Shown here piece by piece: positions 19,650-24,044 of a DNA stretch of 24,044 nt. A program made the translations under genes and the position numbers. The stretch lies in contig NW_014577095.1 of assembly GCF_000485595.1 (NCBI RefSeq), forward strand, positions 95,159 to 119,202. The letters are read 5' to 3'. The notes beneath the pieces were generated by a model. The model worked only from the letters and a program-made list of their open reading frames with translations, did not search any database and was not told the DNA's origin. The DNA comes from Priapulus caudatus (lineage: Eukaryota; Priapulida; Priapulimorpha; Priapulimorphida; Priapulidae). Each line of letters opens with the position of its first letter. The stretch's first letter is position 1.

Positions 19650-20501
19650 CGGGGAACAAGAATGCGCTCGAAGCTAATAAGTTGTTCCATTTGAGCCCGG
19701 GTGCCATTGTGTTAACATGTTAGGTGAGTTGTATCAATTTGATTCACGATAAGTTGTTCAATATGTAAACGTTGGTATTAGGATGTAATATGTTACTGTT
19801 TAACAATCGTAAAAGTTTAGTGAATTACAGCATTTGTAATGCTGCTGTCGAAAGACCACAGCCGCGTGTAAATGGCCTATACTAAGCCATTCAAGGCCAA
19901 GGCTTACCGTGAAGCACACTGCATGATTATAGCTGGCATTTGACTGTAATGTTATACTGCAAGTTGCAGTACTGTAGAGAGTTAGTGTGAAATTTAACCA
20001 GCTTATCTGGTATTTATACAGGATTTATTACCGGCTGAAGTGACCAGACCAACCTTTGTGTGACAGTTCACCACATTGGTTTTATCAGAAAATGGCAGTT
20101 AGATCCGGTAACAGTAGTAAGTTAATTTCTGACATTCGGTAATGTTTCATTATGCATTTATGCATATCTTTATGTCTTAGCATCTTTATGTATCTATAAA
20201 TGACAGAATGTCAACTCAAAATGGATTATTTATGTTTAACTGAAATTATGCAATATACGAATGGGTGATTTGTGTTACTGTTGAGTGTTGTTTAAAGAAC
20301 CTCAACCTAAAGCTGTTTTGTTTATTCATTCTTCACAGAATTGAATGCTGATCAATAAAGGATCTCATACATTAATACCGGGTGTAACTGCGTTCTTGTT
20401 CGTCTACATCGAGCCTTCCAGTAGTAGTAGTAGTAGTAATATTATATCATATGCTGCGGCGGAGCGAAGGGCTATAGGCACTAGAGCTATGTGTCACTGA
20501 C

Positions 20502-20503
<2 letters not shown>

Positions 20504-20551
<48 letters not shown>

Positions 20552-20575
20552 TGCGCGCGCGCGCGTGTGTGTGTG
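20504..20575. repeat. Alternating TG/CG tract (Z-DNA-prone)
   Basis: About 72 bases of strict purine-pyrimidine alternation: TG repeats, CGTG repeats, a 12-base CG run and TG again. It is preceded by the GGGCTATAG...CTAGAGCT motif shared with 601-620. It lies 230 bases before the OARD1 coding exon. Confidence 0.9.
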
Positions 20576-20582
20576 CTAAATG

Positions 20583-20686
20583 TAGAGTAGCAGTATATGC
20601 TAGGAGTGGGATGGTACCCTATAAACTGTCAAACTGAGCAGCCAGTAACGAATAACATAGATTTTTGACAAGCTCAATTCTTGCAA
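20583..20686 (-). repeat. Right arm of a widely spaced inverted repeat
   Basis: Reverse complement of 18003-18100: 26 bases exact at 20661-20686, then gapped similarity to TAGAGTAGCAG at its left end. With the left arm it encloses the telomere-array element, the THAP fragment and both 41-base repeats. Confidence 0.75.
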
Positions 20687-20807
20687 GAAACAATTTAGCT
20701 CTAGAACAATAGTCTAGACTCTAGAGCTAGCAAGAAACCATGCATATCTCGACAGCAGTAATGCGTACATTTTAGGTAATACTAAATGCCATTTATTCAC
20801 TTCCAGC

Positions 20808-22195
20808 ATGTCAACCCGATCACGGATCAGTACCAAAATGGCACGACTGCATCATTTACATCCAAAGCGCCCCGGACAGGCTATCCCATTCCCAAAGAAT
20901 TTAAACCGGCCACAGTTTAATTATGTGTATACCCAACCCACTACAAAGGTACGTCAATTCTAGATACAGTAGAATTTAACCCAGCTTAGTAGGGCTAGCT
21001 GCCGAACACGGTACTACTAGGTCACATTGTAGTATCTATGTCAGTTCATACATAATAATCCACCCACACACTGATTAATTATAGGAAGCTAAACATTAGA
21101 TTTCCATTTTGTGTCCACCACACAGCCATATTGCTGTATTATGAGTACACTACAGGGTTTTCCTCAGGATGAAATTGAATCAGGGGGGAGGGGAGGGGAA
21201 ACTAGGGGGGTCCGGGTTGCGTGTTTTTTTACCGTAATGCGTAAAATCGCCACCACACCATAGACGGTATTTGGGGTACTTGTATATAAGGCAGCCGAGT
21301 CGGTACAGTTTGTGTTAAGGTTTGAGACAGTGTGACTGTTTGTACTTGTGTGTGGTCTGCAGTGCATGCATAGTGTGGTACGTTTACTCATTAGTAGTAC
21401 CGTAAAAATACACGCATCCGGGGGCCTGGTCGAATGGGAATTCTTGACGATCGATTCCCGCGCTGTCAAACTTTTATTGTGGTGGAATTTAATCGGGGCG
21501 CAACGATAGAAACGTGGGGGAAGTTTTCCCAAACGGGCCGGGCGCGCCCGGTTTGCGCAACGTAGGGAGAACCCTGCACTAGTCTACTTAGTTTACATTT
21601 TCTGCATAAAACAGTCAAATGTCGTGCATCCTAGGTGGCACTGATTCAAAAACGGTTGGGTCCATAAACTTTTGGCATAACTTATCACCAGTTATATATA
21701 GTGTGCCCTTCTATAGCAGCTATATATGGTCATTGAATCCTCTAGCAATCTTATCATTTGTGTTTTCCTGCACAAAAGTTATTGGCACCTTATCTAACCA
21801 GCAAGTGATGCAACACATGGCAAACTAGGAAGTGCAAATTTACAAAGATACCCCGTCTTCATTAACATTGAAAAATATGAATATCAGAAATCATGTAAGT
21901 AATAAAAGAAACTACAAACTGTTCAATCTAGGATGAGATGAGGTCACATGATTTATACACCTAGCAATTCAACAACTAAATTGCTTCTGTATACCATTTT
22001 GACCATGAATATGTGCTTACTTCTCCATTTTTGCATTATTTTAGGTTCATTTTGAGGAGGTAATAGGGGATCTGTTTTCTTCACCAGACTCTACTTCTCT
22101 GGCTCATTGCATTAGCGAAGATTGTGCTTGCAGTAGAGGAATTGCTTTAGAGTTCAAGAACAGATTTGCTGGCATTTCAGAGTTAAGAAAACAAG
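20808..22195 (+). CDS. OARD1: OARD1/TARG1-type macrodomain ADP-ribose hydrolase, first two coding exons (partial)
   Basis: OARD1 (TARG1) removes ADP-ribose from acidic residues and hydrolyses O-acetyl-ADP-ribose. Exons: 20807-20948 (ATG at 20808) and 22045-22195, both GT-AG, phase 0 then phase 1. Exon 2 encodes [32 protein letters not shown] and ISELRKQ, closely matching human [33 protein letters not shown] and VQELLNQ. The glycine-rich MGAG is replaced by CSRG; the final Gly and GIA are kept. Exon 1 gives a 47-residue N-terminal part (MSTRSRIS to YTQPTTK), longer than the human leader, rich in Arg, His and Pro and unlike anything I know; it might be a targeting sequence or not be fully translated. 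The catalytic Lys and Asp regions would be in later exons, beyond the window or lost: intron 2 opens at 22196 and is filled by repeats to the end. Intron 1 holds a 424-base transposable element. Confidence 0.88.
21153..21576. mobile_element. Inverted-repeat element (424 bp), copy 1, in OARD1 intron 1
   Basis: The ends CAGGGTTTTCC and GGGAGAACCCTG are imperfect inverted repeats, and CACTA flanks the element on both sides (21148-21152, 21577-21581), a 5-base duplication. A related copy lies at 22381-22831. The inside holds TATATAAGGCAGCCGAG, which looks like a TATA box but has no supported gene. A 122-codon minus-strand frame spans it, with partial counterparts in copy 2; I treat it as non-coding. 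Confidence 0.7.
21577..22044. other. Remainder of OARD1 intron 1, nothing recognised
   Basis: AT-rich intronic DNA ending in a good acceptor (GCATTATTTTAG). The 69-codon open frame at 21619 has no family features. Confidence 0.6.
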
Positions 22196-22230
22196 GTAAT
22201 TCAATTGCAGCAATACTTTATTTTCTTTTT

Positions 22231-23730
22231 TAGCTCATCTGACATAGTCAGATGCAGCTTGTAGAATCGCATGAGCGTGCGTCCGTGCGTCTGGCCGTGC
22301 GTCCGTCCGGCCGTGCGTCCGTGCGTCAACAGTTGGGCACAAATCTTAACCGCTTGACGTACGGTCACTATATTGATTCGCAGGTTCTCCCAGTGATCGA
22401 AAATACAAACAGGGGAGGGAGGGGAAGGGGGGTAGGGGGAATGGGCGCGAAACTAGGGACGTCCGGGGGGCGTGTCTTTTTTTAAAAATCGCACCGACAT
22501 CCATAGACGGTAATTCTGGGTTCTGTAGATATAAGATAGCCGAGATCGTGTACACATTAGGCCGTTGGGTTGACAGGTTGAACTGTTTGTACTGTGTATT
22601 GTCTGCAGTGGCATTGCGGCACGGTAAAAAATACACTCGCCCGGTTCCTGTCGAATGGGAATTCTTGACGAGTCGCGACTTCCCGCGCGCTGGCAAACTT
22701 TATTGGTGAATTGAAATCGGTGGCGAGGTAAATTTTAAACGGGTGCGGCAACGATGAAACAGGGGAGATTTTTCCGCCAAACGGGCGGCGCGAGGCAGCC
22801 CCGTTTGCGGCAACTAGGGAGAAACCCCATGATCGGGGACTTGGGGGATCGTCCAAAAACGGTTTGGATGCGAAGCTGGGGCAAGAGGTGTAAAGAAGTG
22901 GAACATTCCCTCTAAACTTAAGGTATAGAGAAAATGCAGAAATTGCGGCACAACTCTAAAATGCTCGACCAGCTCGTGATAGTACGTGTATTAAGGCATC
23001 AGTAGAAAAGCCATCACTGGGCGGAAATGAGGTCACAGTCAAAGGTCAATGGGGCAAAGGCAGATTTAGAGCATTTCTGAGACATGGTCTGACGGAGCGA
23101 TTGAAAAACTTTTTTGTTTCAGCGGTGACCTAGCATTTTTATGGCTTTATTGAAAGGACCATGAAATGTACTTACTGCTAACATGCGAAGAGTAAGTGTC
23201 CGATAACCTTTTGACCCTCAAGAGGAGGGCTAAACATGTTACATGGATTTGTTTACTGTTAGAAAGAATTTGACTGCCAGGTTTGCTAGTAGAATCTATA
23301 CATGCCTGGTTGTATGAGGCTACAATGTCACAGTGAAATTTCAAAAGCTAAATTTGGTTGAAGAAGGTTTATGCTCCTTAAATCGTATAATTTCTATGGC
23401 ATTTTGTACTGTCAGTGTGTTACATGTAACTTATGCCACTGCCAGTGGCCACTGCCAGTGCATGTGGTGGTGATAGTAAGGTGTAGTTTTTGCCTGCGTT
23501 AATTAGTTACAGGTGGTAGCTCTCTATTTCAGCCTGTAGGCTTGCGTAGGTAAATGGATGAGTGCTTACCTATTCTGTCTTGCAAATAGTTGTTGCTATG
23601 CTCTGTACGATGGGAGCTTCCATCTTTAATCTTAAGACACTCAAACGTACGCGCCATCTCGTGGCAACTTTCATAACGATCCCAACGAACATTTCTTCCT
23701 TCAACAAGGTTCCTGATACCATCCCAGTGT
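22231..23730 (+). repeat. Large dispersed repeat, copy B (plus orientation) in OARD1 intron 2
   Basis: It begins TAGCTCATCTGAC, with a hairpin CATCTGAC-ATA-GTCAGATG, followed by CGTCCG runs and GGGCACAAATCTTAACCGCT, as in copy A read on the other strand. The match resumes after a nested element with CATTCCCTCTAAACTTAAGG and continues through TTTTGTTTCAGCGGTGACCT and GGCTTGCGTAGGTAAATGGA to GATACCATCCC. Beyond 23730 the copies diverge. No transposase or reverse transcriptase is seen. Confidence 0.85.
22381..22831. mobile_element. Inverted-repeat element, copy 2, nested in the large repeat
   Basis: Starts CAGGTTCTCCCAG and ends GGGAGAAACCCCATG. Inner blocks shared with 21153-21576 include ATAGACGGTA, TGTTTGTACT, GTCTGCAGTG, GTCGAATGGGAATTCTTGACG, CAAACTTTATTG and CCGTTTGCG. 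It interrupts copy B of the large repeat at a point where copy A is continuous. It is more diverged at its ends than copy 1, so its exact boundaries are approximate. Confidence 0.7.
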
Positions 23731-24044
23731 TCGAAATCAGGGCTATCCGGACCGTTTGTCCGTACTTGTTCATTTCCACGGAGGAGAAGTAGATCTGTCC
23801 GGTAGCTTGTCCGCCGGACAAGCAGCTTTTTAGAGCAATTTTTCATAATTTTCTACCATCGCTGGCCGCTGCTGGGAAACCCTAGTTAACATAGTATAAA
23901 CATGGGCTGCCGGAGTGCCACCCGAATTAACATATAGTATAAACATTTATGTGAAGTTATAAAACGTTACCGCCTTGCTAGCTCCACGAAACGGTCTTGC
24001 TAGGGTTAGAAGACCGTCAGACAATCAGTCTGATAGACAATCAG
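23731..24044. other. End of window, repeat-like intronic DNA
   Basis: Contains an inverted GTCCGCCGGAC motif near 23808, two direct copies of TTAACATA(TA)GTATAAACAT (23886-23903, 23927-23945), the second TAGGGTTAG hairpin, and a tandem AGACAATCAG at the very end. No exon is recognised; the remaining OARD1 exons are not in the window. Confidence 0.5.
23977..24017 (+). repeat. Hairpin with TAGGGTTAG loop, copy 2
   Basis: ACGGTCTT (23991-23998) pairs with AAGACCGT (24010-24017) around GCTAGGGTTAG. Compared with 19327-19361 the stem has a C-G pair where the first has A-T, so pairing is kept. The shared leader is TAGCTCCA-GAAA. Confidence 0.7.

Larger units (their letters stand above)
19505..20806. 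other. DNA between THAP fragment and OARD1, possible non-coding exons
   Basis: No coding gene is supported. There are signals for a spliced, perhaps non-coding, transcript: a donor GTGAGT after AACATGTTAG (19718-19727), an acceptor TTTATACAG (to about 20031), a donor GTAAGT near 20119, an acceptor TTCTTCACAG (to 20339) and AATAAA near 20355. Any of these could instead be 5' UTR exons of OARD1, whose first coding exon needs an upstream exon. The region also holds a 41-base repeat, an AGT simple repeat and a TG/CG tract. Confidence 0.35.

Overview
This is eukaryotic, almost certainly invertebrate-metazoan, nuclear DNA. Genes are split by GT-AG introns of about 140 to 1800 bases. The recognisable proteins are animal nuclear or regulatory proteins, the telomere-type repeat is TTAGGG, and introns and intergenic DNA are full of small foldback elements and microsatellites. 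The sequence does not fix the phylum.

Layout. 1-1113: repeat-rich DNA upstream of PAF1, with a short telomere-like run, TAG/CTA simple repeats and a 107-base palindrome. 1114-6342 (+): twelve exons of a PAF1 homologue (Paf1 elongation complex); its start codon exon was not found. 6343-10348: about 4 kb without a convincing gene, probably the 3' UTRs of two convergent genes. 10349-16765 (-): eight exons of a complete BTBD7-type BTB-BTB-BACK protein, 766 aa, with an intronic hAT-like MITE and a ~1 kb dispersed repeat. 16766-19134: upstream DNA, holding a second hAT-like MITE and an inverted-repeat-flanked TTAGGG array. 19135-19504 (+): the first exon of a THAP zinc finger followed by a degenerate second exon. 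20808-22195 (+, continuing past the window): the first two coding exons of an OARD1/TARG1-type macrodomain ADP-ribose hydrolase, with transposable elements in both introns. 22231-24044: a second copy of the ~1 kb repeat, carrying a nested element.

Gene order is PAF1 -> <- BTBD7 (tail to tail), then BTBD7 <- -> THAP/OARD1 (head to head). The genes are unrelated in pathway; nothing suggests an operon or a multi-gene system. All splice phases of PAF1, BTBD7 and the OARD1 fragment were checked by hand and are consistent.

The least explained structure lies between 18003 and 20686: a ~100-base sequence in inverted copies encloses a telomere-repeat foldback element, the THAP exon and a perfect 41-base direct repeat. 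One hairpin just inside this block (19336-19360) recurs at the window end with a compensatory base-pair change. These are the best candidates for something undescribed, but function is not shown.
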